Origin: JADJWR01 sp964610575
Lineage (GTDB): Bacteria > Pseudomonadota > Gammaproteobacteria > Burkholderiales > Burkholderiaceae_F
DNA length: 64,000 nucleotides
Reading direction: 5' to 3'
Assembly: GCA_964610575.1 (NCBI GenBank)
Contig: CAZSYX010000004.1
Span: forward strand, 25,475-89,474
Made by a program: the position numbers and the translations under genes. Numbering within the stretch: position 1 is the first letter of the stretch; every line of letters begins with the position of its first letter. This document shows positions 28,244 to 37,400 of this stretch, one piece after another. The notes beneath the pieces were generated by a model. That model saw only the letters and a program-made list of their open reading frames with translations. It made no database searches and was not told where the DNA came from.

Positions 28244-29143
28244 ATGAATGCCGTCGCGCCGCCCGCCGCCGAGACCCCCCTGCGACGCTTCTGGTCGCAG
28301 TTCGCCGAGAGCCGGCTGGCGCTGCTCGGGCTGGCGATGCTGGTCGGCGTGATCGCGATCGCGCTGCTCGCGCCGTTCATCTCGCCGCAGAACCCATACG
28401 ACCTCGGCAAGCTCGACTTGATGGACGCGCGCCTGCCGCCGGGCGAGAAGGCCGCCGGCGGCGAGATGGTCTACGCGCTGGGCACCGACGGCCAGGGCCG
28501 CGATATGGTGAGCGCGATCTTCTACGGCCTGCGCGTTTCGTTGTATGTCGGCGTGGTGAGCGGCGTGATCGCGCTCACGCTGGGCGCGGTGCTCGGCGTG
28601 CTGGCCGCCTACCTCGGCGGGCGTTTCGAACAGGTGCTGATGCGCATCGTCGACATCCAGCTCGGCTTTCCTGCGATCCTGGTCGCGCTGATCCTGCTGG
28701 CCGTGCTGGGCAAGGGCGTGGACAAGATCATCATCGCGCTGGTCGCGGTGCAGTGGGCCTACTACGCCCGGACGGCACGCAGCGCGGCACTGGTGGAGCG
28801 CAGCAAGGAATACATCGAGGCGGCACGCGGGCTCGGCCTGTCCAGTGCGCGCATCGTGCTGCGGCACCTGCTGCCCAACGCACTGCCGCCGCTGATCGTG
28901 GTCGGCACGGTGCAGGTCGCGCATGCGATCGCGCTCGAAGCCACGCTCTCCTTCCTCGGCCTCGGCCTGCCGACCACCGAGCCGTCGCTCGGGCTGCTGA
29001 TCGCCAACGGCTACGAGTACCTGCTGTCCGGCAAGTACTGGATCAGCGTCTATCCGGGCGTGGCGCTGCTGGTCACCATCCTGTCGATCAACCTCGTCGG
29101 CGACCAGCTGCGCGACGTGCTGAATCCGCGGCTGGCCAAGTGA
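28244..29143 (+). CDS. dppC: ABC transporter permease, DppC family
   Basis: Second permease, 299 residues. The N-terminal cytoplasmic stretch, first helix (LLGLAMLVGVIAIALLAPFI), the GTDGQGRDMVSAIFYGLRVSL block and the coupling loop YIEAARGLGLSSARIVLRHLLPN are diagnostic. ATG 28244 was chosen over upstream in-frame positions that lie inside the palindromic repeat. It is followed by dppD after 11 bp. Confidence 0.94.
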   Translation: MNAVAPPAAETPLRRFWSQFAESRLALLGLAMLVGVIAIALLAPFISPQNPYDLGKLDLMDARLPPGEKAAGGEMVYALGTDGQGRDMVSAIFYGLRVSLYVGVVSGVIALTLGAVLGVLAAYLGGRFEQVLMRIVDIQLGFPAILVALILLAVLGKGVDKIIIALVAVQWAYYARTARSAALVERSKEYIEAARGLGLSSARIVLRHLLPNALPPLIVVGTVQVAHAIALEATLSFLGLGLPTTEPSLGLLIANGYEYLLSGKYWISVYPGVALLVTILSINLVGDQLRDVLNPRLAK

Positions 29144-29154
29144 AGGGAAGTTAG

Positions 29155-30126
29155 GTGCTGCTGGAAGTCGACAACCTGCAGACGGAGTTCGCCACCCGCG
29201 ACGGCGTGCTGCGCGCGGTGCAGGGGGTGTCGTTCGGGCTCGACCGCGGGCAGATCCTGGGGCTGGTGGGCGAGTCGGGATCGGGCAAGTCGGTGACCGG
29301 CTTCTCGATCTTGGGTCTCATCGATCCGCCGGGGCGCATCGCCGGCGGCAGCGTCAGGTTCGACGGCCAGGAACTGGTGGGCGCGCCGGAGCAGCGGCTG
29401 CGCGCGCTGCGCGGCAAGCGCATCGCGATGATCTTCCAGGACCCGATGATGACGCTCAACCCGGTGCTGTCGGTCGAGACGCAGATGGTCGAGACCGTGC
29501 TGGCGCACGAGCAGGTGTCGCGGCAGGCGGCTCGCGATCGCGCGCTCGACGCGCTCGGCCGGGTCGGCATCGCCTCGCCACAGGAGCGTCTGGCCCAGTA
29601 CCCGCACCAGTTCTCCGGCGGCATGCGGCAGCGGGTGGCGATCGCCATCGCGCTGCTGCACAACCCCGATCTCATCATTGCCGATGAGCCGACCACCGCG
29701 CTCGACGTTACCGTGCAGGGGCAGATCCTGTACGAGATGCAGAAGCTGGTGCGCGAAGTCGGCTCGGCGCTGATCTGGATCACCCACGACCTGGCGGTGA
29801 TCGCCGGGCTCGCCGACCGTGTCGCGGTGATGTACGCCGGCCGCATCGTCGAGGAAGGCGCTGTGGACGAGGTGCTCGGCGCTCCGGCGCATCCATACAC
29901 GCGCGGACTGCTCGATTCGGTGCCGGCGAACAACGTCGGGGCTCGTCGCCTGAACCAGATCCCCGGGATGACGCCATCGCTGCTGAAGCTCGCGCCCGGC
30001 TGCGCCTTCCGCGAACGCTGCAAATACGCCGCCGAACGCTGCGGCCAGATGCCCGAACTCGCGGCGCTCGGCGCGCGTCGGGTGCGTTGCCATTTTCCGC
30101 TCGCCGTCACGGCGAACGTGGCGTGA
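29155..30126 (+). CDS. dppD: ABC transporter ATP-binding protein, DppD family
   Basis: 323-residue ATPase with Walker A GESGSGKSV, signature FSGGMRQRV, Walker B LIIADEPTTALD and the C-terminal oligopeptide/dipeptide extension with a four-cysteine pattern beginning GCAFRERCKYAAERCG (the family iron-sulfur-like motif). The start is GTG 29155; GAAGGGAAG precedes it. The stop overlaps a GTG (30123) that could start dppF. Confidence 0.94.
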   Translation: MLLEVDNLQTEFATRDGVLRAVQGVSFGLDRGQILGLVGESGSGKSVTGFSILGLIDPPGRIAGGSVRFDGQELVGAPEQRLRALRGKRIAMIFQDPMMTLNPVLSVETQMVETVLAHEQVSRQAARDRALDALGRVGIASPQERLAQYPHQFSGGMRQRVAIAIALLHNPDLIIADEPTTALDVTVQGQILYEMQKLVREVGSALIWITHDLAVIAGLADRVAVMYAGRIVEEGAVDEVLGAPAHPYTRGLLDSVPANNVGARRLNQIPGMTPSLLKLAPGCAFRERCKYAAERCGQMPELAALGARRVRCHFPLAVTANVA

Positions 30127-30140
30127 GCGAGAAGCTGCGC

Positions 30141-31118
<978 letters not shown>

Positions 31119-31144
31119 ACAGGCGAGGTTGGCGGGTTTTCGCG

Positions 31145-32005
31145 ATGACATCGAGGTCCTTTGTCCAGCATGGCCCCGCCGCGGCCGCGGTGCCGCTGGT
31201 GCTCGACTCGCCGCACTCGGGCCGGGAGTTCCCGGCCGACTTCGACGCGGCCGTGACCGAGTTCGACCTGCGCGAGGGCGAGGACTGCTTCGTCGACGAG
31301 CTTTACCTGCCCGCCACCGAACTCGGCGTGCCGCTGCTGGCGGCGCTGTTTCCGCGCACCTACCTGGACCCGAACCGGCACCGCGGCGACATCGACCTCG
31401 AACTGATCGCGGGCGGGCGCTGGCCGCACGAACACGTGCCGAGCGGGAAGAGCCGCATCGGCAAGGCGCTCGTCTGGCGCACGCTCGACGACGGCCGGCC
31501 GATCTATTCGCGCAAGCTGGCCGTGGACGAGGTGGTGGCGCGGATCGAGCGCTGCCACGCGCCCTACCACTCGCGGCTGCGCCGGATGCTCGACGAGTGC
31601 TACGGCCGCTTCGGCGTCGTCTATCACATCAACTGCCACTCGATGCCGGCGGTGGGCGGCAAGCAAGGCGAGGGCGGCGAGGGCGAGCCGCGTGCGGAGT
31701 TCGTGCTCGGCGACCGCGACGGCACCACCTGCGACCCGGCCTTCACCGAGTTCGTCCGCGCCACGCTCGTGGCGATGGGCTACAACGTCGCGGTCAACGA
31801 TCCGTACAAGGGGGTCGAACTGGTCAAGGCCTATTCGGACCCGCGCGAACGCCGGCACAGCCTGCAGGTGGAGATCAACAAGAAGCTGTATATGGACGAG
31901 GCATCGCGGAACAAGCACGGGGGCTTCGCGCGGCTTCAGGCCAACCTGACGCGCCTCGTCGCGGCGATCAGCGATTACATCGGCTCCGAGTCGCGCCATG
32001 ACTGA
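31145..32005 (+). CDS. N-formylglutamate amidohydrolase family protein
   Basis: Hydrolyses N-formylglutamate to formate and glutamate in the histidine-utilisation pathway, or related N-acyl amino acids. The 286-residue protein has the family blocks LVLDSPHSGREFP, FVDELY, DPNRHRGDIDLE, the HINCHSMPAVGG segment and the C-terminal LQVEINKKLYMDE. No other hut gene is present. It follows the dpp operon by 26 bp and its end overlaps the next gene by 8 bp, so it is probably part of the transporter operon. Confidence 0.85.
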   Translation: MTSRSFVQHGPAAAAVPLVLDSPHSGREFPADFDAAVTEFDLREGEDCFVDELYLPATELGVPLLAALFPRTYLDPNRHRGDIDLELIAGGRWPHEHVPSGKSRIGKALVWRTLDDGRPIYSRKLAVDEVVARIERCHAPYHSRLRRMLDECYGRFGVVYHINCHSMPAVGGKQGEGGEGEPRAEFVLGDRDGTTCDPAFTEFVRATLVAMGYNVAVNDPYKGVELVKAYSDPRERRHSLQVEINKKLYMDEASRNKHGGFARLQANLTRLVAAISDYIGSESRHD

Positions 32006-32966
32006 ACACTTTCCAATCGACCTTTCGCCGCCGGACATCACGCCGTACCGCGCCGGCAACACCGGCGTCGACTACGTGCACGTGCTCGACTCCGGCCGAG
32101 CGGGCCCGAACGTGATGGTGCAGGCGCTGACGCACGGCAACGAGTTCTGCGGCGCGATCGCGCTGGACTGGCTGTTTCGCGAGCGCGTGCGACCCGTGCG
32201 CGGCAAACTGACGCTTGCCTTCGCCAATGTCGAAGCCTACGGGCGCTTCGACTTCGACGATCCCGATGCCTCGCGCTACATCGACGAGGACTACAACCGC
32301 GTCTGGGCCGATGACGCGCTGTTCGGTCCGCGCGACTCGATCGAACTGCGGCGGGCGAGGGCGTTACGGCCGTTCGTCGATGCTGCTGACTTCGTTCTCG
32401 ACCTGCACTCGATGCACGAGCCCGGCCGGCCGATCATGGTCTGCGGCACGGTGGACAAGAACGCGTCGTTCGCGCGCGAGATCGGCGTGCCGGCCGACCT
32501 GCTGCTCGACACCGGCCACCCGGCCGGGCTGCGCATGATCGAGCGCGGCGGTTTCGGCGACCCGGCCAGTCCGAAGCGGGCGGTGCTGATCGAATGCGGC
32601 CAGCACTGGGTGAAGGAGGCGGCCGACGTTGCCGTCGATACCCTGGTCCGCTTCCTGCGCGCCACCGGCGCGGTCGACGCCCCGTGGGCGCAGACGCGGT
32701 TGTGGCTGCCGACGCCGCCCGAGCAGCGGCTGGTGCGGGTTACCGAGGCGGTGGTCGCAAGATCGATGGGCTTCCGCTTCCTGGTGCCGATCGAGGGGCT
32801 CGGCGTGGTCGAGAAGCAGGGAACGCCGATTGCCGAGGACACCGATCCCGCCACCGGCGAGAGGATCGTCTGGCGCGCGCCTTGCGACCGCACCGTGCTG
32901 GTGATGCCGTCGCTCAAGCACCTGCGGCCGGGCAACACCCAGGTCAGGCTCGGCCGCTTCGTCTGA
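31998..32966 (+). CDS. succinylglutamate desuccinylase/aspartoacylase family protein
   Basis: A 322-residue M14-fold zinc hydrolase that would remove an acyl group from an N-acyl amino acid. Zinc-site motifs are seen: ALTHGNEFCGA (His, Glu), DEDYNRVW and LDLHSMHEPGRP (His), with the catalytic Glu in VLIECGQHW. The C-terminal beta domain ends GNTQVRLGRFV. It overlaps the amidohydrolase gene by 8 bp. Two N-acyl hydrolases directly behind a peptide-type importer suggest that the transporter brings in N-acylated amino acids or peptides. The exact substrate is unknown. Confidence 0.85.
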   Translation: MTEHFPIDLSPPDITPYRAGNTGVDYVHVLDSGRAGPNVMVQALTHGNEFCGAIALDWLFRERVRPVRGKLTLAFANVEAYGRFDFDDPDASRYIDEDYNRVWADDALFGPRDSIELRRARALRPFVDAADFVLDLHSMHEPGRPIMVCGTVDKNASFAREIGVPADLLLDTGHPAGLRMIERGGFGDPASPKRAVLIECGQHWVKEAADVAVDTLVRFLRATGAVDAPWAQTRLWLPTPPEQRLVRVTEAVVARSMGFRFLVPIEGLGVVEKQGTPIAEDTDPATGERIVWRAPCDRTVLVMPSLKHLRPGNTQVRLGRFV

Positions 32967-32987
32967 CTCCGGCGTGCGGCCGCCAGG

Positions 32988-33007
32988 GGTGCTGGCGCCC
33001 CAGCGCC
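32988..33007 (+). terminator. possible terminator hairpin after the dpp operon
   Basis: GGTGCTGG (32988-32995) pairs with CCAGCGCC (33000-33007), 8 bp with one G-T pair, loop CGCC, about 20 bp after the last stop codon. No T-run follows, so it is a weak candidate. Confidence 0.3.
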
Positions 33008-33056
33008 TGCCGGCAGCCATGGACCGCACGCCTTTGTCGAGCGTTTTGCTGCGGTA

Positions 33057-33072
33057 TTGGCGGCGCATCTGC
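33057..33072 (+). promoter_or_regulatory. sigma-54-like -24/-12 element upstream of hoxK (weak)
   Basis: TTGGC...CTGC has GG and GC separated by exactly 10 bp (33059-33060 and 33071-33072), the spacing of sigma-54 promoters, though the -24 box lacks the usual CAC. Ralstonia-type membrane hydrogenase operons are sigma-54 dependent, which makes it worth noting. No hoxA-type activator gene is in the window. Confidence 0.28.
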
Positions 33073-33074
33073 GT

Positions 33075-33091
33075 GTAACTAATCCCGTTAC
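33075..33091. promoter_or_regulatory. 17-bp dyad GTAAC-N7-GTTAC upstream of hoxK
   Basis: Perfect 5-bp arms with a 7-bp centre, 148 bp before the hoxK start. The same arm sequences with the same spacing but swapped order occur at 37381-37397 and 56853-56869. The binding protein is unknown. Confidence 0.45.
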
Positions 33092-33116
33092 CTATTGACG
33101 GCTGCCTCCACGCTTC

Positions 33117-33130
33117 TTGATGACCGTCAA
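33117..33130. promoter_or_regulatory. FNR/Anr-type box upstream of hoxK
   Basis: TTGAT-GACC-GTCAA matches the TTGAT-N4-ATCAA consensus at nine of ten fixed positions. It lies 109 bp before the hoxK ATG and suggests control by an oxygen-sensing CRP/FNR-family regulator. Confidence 0.55.
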
Positions 33131-33238
33131 CCACCCGGCCAGCCCACCGGCGCACATTTGCGCGGAAGTACCGGCGGCCGGCGCGGAGCGTCAGTGATGT
33201 GCCTGCTTGCCGGTCTCTCGGACCCTCCGGAGACGGCA

Positions 33239-34309
33239 ATGATCGAGACCTTCTACGACCTCCTGCGGCGGCAAGGCATCACACGGCGCAGCTTCCTCAA
33301 GTTCTGCAGCCTGACCGCGGCATCGCTCGGGCTGACTCCCGCTCAGGCGCAGGAAATGGCCAAGGCGCTGCAGGCCAAGCCGCGCCTGCCCGTGGTGTGG
33401 CTGCACGGGCTGGAGTGCACCTGCTGCACCGAGTCGTTCATCCGCTCCGCGCACCCGCTGGCCAAGGACATCGTCCTGTCGATGATCTCGCTCGACTACA
33501 ACGACACGATCATGGCCGCCGCCGGGCACCAGGCCGAGGCGGCGCTGGAAGACACGATCACCAAGTACAAGGGCAACTACATCCTGGCCGTCGAAGGCAA
33601 CCCGCCGCTGGGCAACGACGGCATGTTCTGCCTGCCGGGCGGCCGGCCTTTCGTCGAGAAGGTCAAGCATGTGGCCAAGGACGCCAAGGCGGTGATTGCC
33701 TGGGGCTCCTGCGCCAGCTGGGGCTGCGTGCAGGCGGCCAAGCCCAACCCGACGACAGCGGTGCCGATCGACAAGGTGATCACCGGCAAGCCGATCATCA
33801 AGGTGCCGGGCTGCCCGCCGATCGCCGAGGTGATGTCCGCCGTGGTGACCTTCGTCGCCGCCTTCGACCGCATTCCGCAGCTCGACCGGCAAGGCCGGCC
33901 GGTGATGTTCTACAGCCAGCGGATCCACGACAAGTGCTACCGGCGGCCGCACTTCGACGCCGGCCAGTTCGTCGAGCAGTGGGACGATGCCGGGGCGCGG
34001 GCCGGCTACTGCCTGTACAAGATGGGCTGCAAGGGCCCGACGACCTACAACGCCTGCTCGACCACACGCTGGAACGAAGGCGTGAGCTTCCCGATCGGCT
34101 CCGGCCACGGCTGCATTGGCTGCTCGGAGGACGATTTCTGGGACCGCGGGTCGTTCTACGACCGTCTCACCAACATCAAGGACTTCGGCGTCGAATTCAA
34201 CGCCGACCGGGTCGGCGCGGTGGCTGCCGGGGTGGTCGGCGCGGCGATCGTCGCGCACGCGGCGGTGGGGGCGATCCAGCGTGCCGCCACCAACAAACCC
34301 AAGGCCTAA
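33239..34309 (+). CDS. hoxK: uptake [NiFe]-hydrogenase small subunit, oxygen-tolerant type
   Basis: Carries the iron-sulfur relay of the membrane-bound hydrogenase (HoxK/HyaA/HupS). The 356-residue precursor has a Tat signal with twin arginines R16-R17 in TRRSFLKF and a cleavage region around residues 36-40. The proximal-cluster region reads ECTCCTES: the extra cysteine C62 in place of the usual Gly, together with CASWGC further on, gives the six-cysteine [4Fe-3S] cluster of O2-tolerant group 1d enzymes. The medial/distal cysteine motifs (HDKCYRRPHFDAG, GCKGPTTYNAC, GHGCIGCSEDDFWD) are complete. A C-terminal hydrophobic anchor (VGAVAAGVVGAAIVAHAAVG) is present. First gene of the hox operon. 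Confidence 0.96.
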   Translation: MIETFYDLLRRQGITRRSFLKFCSLTAASLGLTPAQAQEMAKALQAKPRLPVVWLHGLECTCCTESFIRSAHPLAKDIVLSMISLDYNDTIMAAAGHQAEAALEDTITKYKGNYILAVEGNPPLGNDGMFCLPGGRPFVEKVKHVAKDAKAVIAWGSCASWGCVQAAKPNPTTAVPIDKVITGKPIIKVPGCPPIAEVMSAVVTFVAAFDRIPQLDRQGRPVMFYSQRIHDKCYRRPHFDAGQFVEQWDDAGARAGYCLYKMGCKGPTTYNACSTTRWNEGVSFPIGSGHGCIGCSEDDFWDRGSFYDRLTNIKDFGVEFNADRVGAVAAGVVGAAIVAHAAVGAIQRAATNKPKA

Positions 34310-34330
34310 GCGAGTCGGAGGAAACAAGCC

Positions 34331-36124
34331 ATGTCAGTCATCGAAACCCAGGGCTTCAAGCTCGACAACTCCGGCAGGCGCGTGGTGGTCGACCCGATCA
34401 CCCGCATCGAGGGCCATCTGCGCATCGAGGTCAACCTCGACAAGGACAACGTGATCCGCAACGCGGTATCCACCGGCACCATGTGGCGCGGCCTCGAGGT
34501 GATCCTCAAGGGCCGTGACCCGCGCGACGCGTGGGCCTTCGTCGAGCGGATCTGCGGTGTGTGCACCGGCGTGCACGCGCTGGCCTCGGTGCGCTGCGTC
34601 GAGGACGCGCTGAAGATCAAGATCCCCGACAACGCCAACATCATCCGCAACCTGATGCACTCGACGCTCTACGCGCACGACCATCTGGTGCACTTCTACC
34701 ACCTGCACGCGCTCGACTGGGTCGACGTGGTCAGCGCGCTGGCGGCCGACGTCAAGAAGACCTCGGAACTGGCGCAGGCGATCAGCAGCTGGCCGATGTC
34801 CTCGCCCGGCTACTACCGCGACCTGCAGGGGCGGCTGAAGAAGTTCGTCGAAAGCGGCCAGCTGGGGCCCTTCAAGAACGGCTACTGGGGCCACCCGGCG
34901 TACAAGCTGCCGCCCGAGGCCAACCTGATGGCGGTCGGCCACTATCTGGAGGCGCTCGACTTCCAGAAGGAGATCGTCAAGATCCAGACCATCTTCGGCG
35001 GCAAGAACCCGCACCCGAACTGGCTGGTCGGCGGCGTGCCGGCGTCGATCAACGTCGACGGCGTCGGCGCCGTCGGCGGGATCAACATGGAACGCCTGAA
35101 CATGGTGGCGAAGATCATTGACGACACCATCGCCTTCATCGACAACGTCTACATCCCCGACCTGCTGGCAATCGCCTCCTTCTACAAGGACTGGGGCGCG
35201 ATCGGCGGCGGCATCTCGAGCAAGAACCTGCTGTGCTACGGCGAGTTCCCGGACATCGCCAACGACGACTCGAACAAGAGCCTGCTGATGCCGCGCGGCG
35301 CGATCCTCGGCGGCAACCTGAAGGAGATCCACCCGGTCGACCTGAGGGACCCGAACCTGATCCAGGAATACGTGACGCACAGCTGGTACAAGTACCCCGA
35401 CGAGAGCAAGGGCCTGCACCCGTTCGACGGCGTCACCGAGCCGAACTTCGTGCTCGGCAAGAACACCAAGGGCACCAAGACCGCGATCGACAACGTCGAC
35501 GAGAGCGCCAAGTACTCGTGGGTCAAGTCGCCCCGCTTCAAGGGCCAGCCGTGCGAAGTCGGCCCGCTGGCGCGCTACGTCACCTACTACGCGATGGGCA
35601 TCCCGGAGTTCAAGGAGCCGGTCGACATGGTGCTGAAGAAACTCGACGTGCCGCTCACGGCGCTGTTCTCCACCCTCGGCCGCACGGCGGCGCGCGGGCT
35701 CGAGGCATCGTGGGCCGCGCACAAGATGAAGTACTTCTTCGACAAGCTGATGGCCAACATCAAGGCCGGCAACCTCTCTACCGCCAACGTCGAGATGTGG
35801 GAGCCAAGGACCTGGCCGGCCGACGCGCGCGGCGCCGGCTATTGCGAGGCCCCGCGCGGTGCGCTCGGGCACTGGATCAGGATCAGGAACACCAAGATCG
35901 ACAACTACCAGTGCATCGTGCCGACCACCTGGAACGCCGGGCCGCGCGATCCGCAGAACCAGATCGGCGCCTACGAGGCGTCGCTGATGAACACCAAGAT
36001 GGCGAAGCCGGACGAGCCGCTGGAGATCATTCGCACGATCCACAGCTTCGATCCGTGCCTGGCCTGCGCCACGCATGTGATCTCGCCCGAGGGTGAGGAA
36101 ATCACGCGCGTGACGGTGCGCTGA
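34331..36124 (+). CDS. hoxG: uptake [NiFe]-hydrogenase large subunit
   Basis: Holds the Ni-Fe(CN)2CO site that splits H2. 597 residues, standard length. The N-terminal motif RICGVCTGVHA and the C-terminal DPCLACATHV supply the four nickel cysteines. After the last His a 15-residue tail (VISPEGEEITRVTVR) remains, which the endopeptidase HoxM would cut off after nickel insertion. It starts 21 bp after hoxK with GGAGG upstream. The subunit has no signal peptide and is exported together with HoxK. Confidence 0.97.
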   Translation: MSVIETQGFKLDNSGRRVVVDPITRIEGHLRIEVNLDKDNVIRNAVSTGTMWRGLEVILKGRDPRDAWAFVERICGVCTGVHALASVRCVEDALKIKIPDNANIIRNLMHSTLYAHDHLVHFYHLHALDWVDVVSALAADVKKTSELAQAISSWPMSSPGYYRDLQGRLKKFVESGQLGPFKNGYWGHPAYKLPPEANLMAVGHYLEALDFQKEIVKIQTIFGGKNPHPNWLVGGVPASINVDGVGAVGGINMERLNMVAKIIDDTIAFIDNVYIPDLLAIASFYKDWGAIGGGISSKNLLCYGEFPDIANDDSNKSLLMPRGAILGGNLKEIHPVDLRDPNLIQEYVTHSWYKYPDESKGLHPFDGVTEPNFVLGKNTKGTKTAIDNVDESAKYSWVKSPRFKGQPCEVGPLARYVTYYAMGIPEFKEPVDMVLKKLDVPLTALFSTLGRTAARGLEASWAAHKMKYFFDKLMANIKAGNLSTANVEMWEPRTWPADARGAGYCEAPRGALGHWIRIRNTKIDNYQCIVPTTWNAGPRDPQNQIGAYEASLMNTKMAKPDEPLEIIRTIHSFDPCLACATHVISPEGEEITRVTVR

Positions 36125-36139
36125 CAAGGGGAGGCCGCA

Positions 36140-36838
36140 ATGGCAGCAGTCACGAAGCCGGCCGGCTCAACGCCGCACGCCGTCTACGTCTGGGAAGCGC
36201 CGGTGCGCCTGTGGCACTGGGTGATGATGTTCGCGATGTTCGTCCTCATCGCCACCGGGTTCCTGATCGGCGTGCCGCCGCCCGCGGTGGGCGGCGAGGC
36301 CTATGACACCTTCTGGTTCGGCTACATCCGCTTCCTGCACTTCGCCGCCGGCTACATCTTCGCGGTGTTCTTCGTGCTGCGGGTGTACTGGGCGATCGTC
36401 GGCAACAAGTACGCGCGCGAGATCTTCTTCGTGCCGTTCTCGCTGTTCACCGGGAAGTTCTGGAAGGGACTGATCAACGACGTGCTCTTCTACCTGTACA
36501 TCAAGAAGGAGCCCGGCAGCTACGAGGGGCACAACCCGCTGGCTGCGGTGGCGATGTTCTTCATGTACCTGCTGGGCACGGTGTGGATGATCCTGTCGGG
36601 CTTCGCGCTGTACGGCGAAGGCGCCGGCATGGGCAGCTGGCAGTTCAGGTTCTTCACCTCGTGGCTGCAGCCGCTCATCGGCGACAGCCAGCAGCTGCAC
36701 ACCTACCACCGGCTCGGCATGTGGTACCTGATCATCTTCTCGTTGGCGCACATGTACATGGTCGTGCGCCAGGACGTGTTTACCAAGGAGACGATCATCA
36801 GCACGATGGTCAACGGCTGGCGGGTCCAGAAGCCCTGA
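36140..36838 (+). CDS. hoxZ: hydrogenase cytochrome b subunit
   Basis: Di-heme cytochrome b that anchors the hydrogenase and passes electrons to quinone (HoxZ/HyaC/HupC). 232 residues with four main helices. Heme-ligand histidines are in WEAPVRLWHWVMM, IRFLHFAAGYIF and HTYHRLGMWYLIIFSLAHMYM. The start has GGGGAGG upstream, and the gene follows hoxG by 15 bp. Confidence 0.95.
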   Translation: MAAVTKPAGSTPHAVYVWEAPVRLWHWVMMFAMFVLIATGFLIGVPPPAVGGEAYDTFWFGYIRFLHFAAGYIFAVFFVLRVYWAIVGNKYAREIFFVPFSLFTGKFWKGLINDVLFYLYIKKEPGSYEGHNPLAAVAMFFMYLLGTVWMILSGFALYGEGAGMGSWQFRFFTSWLQPLIGDSQQLHTYHRLGMWYLIIFSLAHMYMVVRQDVFTKETIISTMVNGWRVQKP

Positions 36839-36844
36839 CCTTCG

Positions 36845-37192
36845 ATGATGGCGAGCATGGCGCGCACCAAGACGGCGGCGCGCGGACCTGCGGCAGCAGG
36901 ACCGCCGCGCACGCCGCGCGCTCCCCGGCTGGCGACCCGGCGGGCCCCGGTGCATCCGGGTTACTTCCTCGACACGCGCTTCCTCAAGCCGCTGGGCATC
37001 ACCCAGCAGGCGCTGGCAACATCGCTCGGCATCTCGCGCCGGCGGGTCAATGAGCTGATCCGCGGCCACCGCGGCATCACCGCCGACACTGCCGTGCGGC
37101 TGGCGCGTTACTTCGGCAACGAGGCGACGTTCTGGATGCAGCTGCAGTGCGACTGGGACCTGCACGAGGCCGCCAGGCGGTTGAAGCTCTGA
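36845..37192 (+). CDS. HigA-like helix-turn-helix protein without a toxin partner
   Basis: A 115-residue protein starting 6 bp after hoxZ. A basic, Ala/Pro-rich N-terminal extension of about 37 residues is followed by a HigA/VapI-type XRE domain: HPGYFLDTRFLKPLGITQQALATSLGI-like sequence with ISRRRVNELIRGHRGIT and TAVRLARYFGNEATFWMQLQCDWDL. In toxin-antitoxin pairs HigB is encoded just upstream of HigA; here the upstream gene is hoxZ and no RelE-like ORF is near. It is therefore an orphan antitoxin-type regulator placed inside the hydrogenase locus, possibly a local regulator. That role is inferred. Confidence 0.8.
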   Translation: MMASMARTKTAARGPAAAGPPRTPRAPRLATRRAPVHPGYFLDTRFLKPLGITQQALATSLGISRRRVNELIRGHRGITADTAVRLARYFGNEATFWMQLQCDWDLHEAARRLKL

Positions 37193-37322
37193 GCCGCTGA
37201 AACGCCTTCCCGCCGACAAGGGGCAGGAAGCGCCACGGGCCACGACCCGAACGGCGCGGACACCCGCGGCGCGGCATCCGCCGTCAAAGACCCCCGGACG
37301 GGTACTGGAGTCAAGTTTCGTC

Positions 37323-37336
37323 TTGACTCAGGTCAA
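37323..37336. promoter_or_regulatory. FNR-like box upstream of hoxM
   Basis: TTGAC-TCAG-GTCAA is a perfect dyad related to the FNR consensus (TTGAY-N4-RTCAA). It lies in the 208-bp gap between the HigA-like gene and hoxM, the only large gap in the hydrogenase locus, so a second promoter for the maturation genes is likely here. Confidence 0.48.
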
Positions 37337-37380
37337 CGCGCGATACGCGCCGGCGCTTAAGGTCCGCCCATTCTCTCTTT

Positions 37381-37397
37381 GTTACGGATCACGTAAC
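37381..37397. promoter_or_regulatory. 17-bp dyad GTTAC-N7-GTAAC at the hoxM start
   Basis: GTTACG and CGTAAC with a 5-bp centre, identical in arms to the site at 56853-56869. It ends 3 bp before the ATG at 37401, so it either overlaps the translation start or the true start is further downstream. Confidence 0.5.
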
Positions 37398-37400
37398 ACC

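Noticed and set aside
33150..33170. Second sigma-54-like element near the hoxK start
   Set aside because: GG and GC are separated by nine rather than ten bases.
34334..36127. 597-codon minus-strand frame mirroring hoxG
   Set aside because: Exact mirror of the hydrogenase large subunit gene in the complementary frame; no ribosome site or known domain.
36845..37192. Toxin-antitoxin system
   Set aside because: Only the HigA-like protein is present; no HigB/RelE-like frame lies within several hundred bases on either side.
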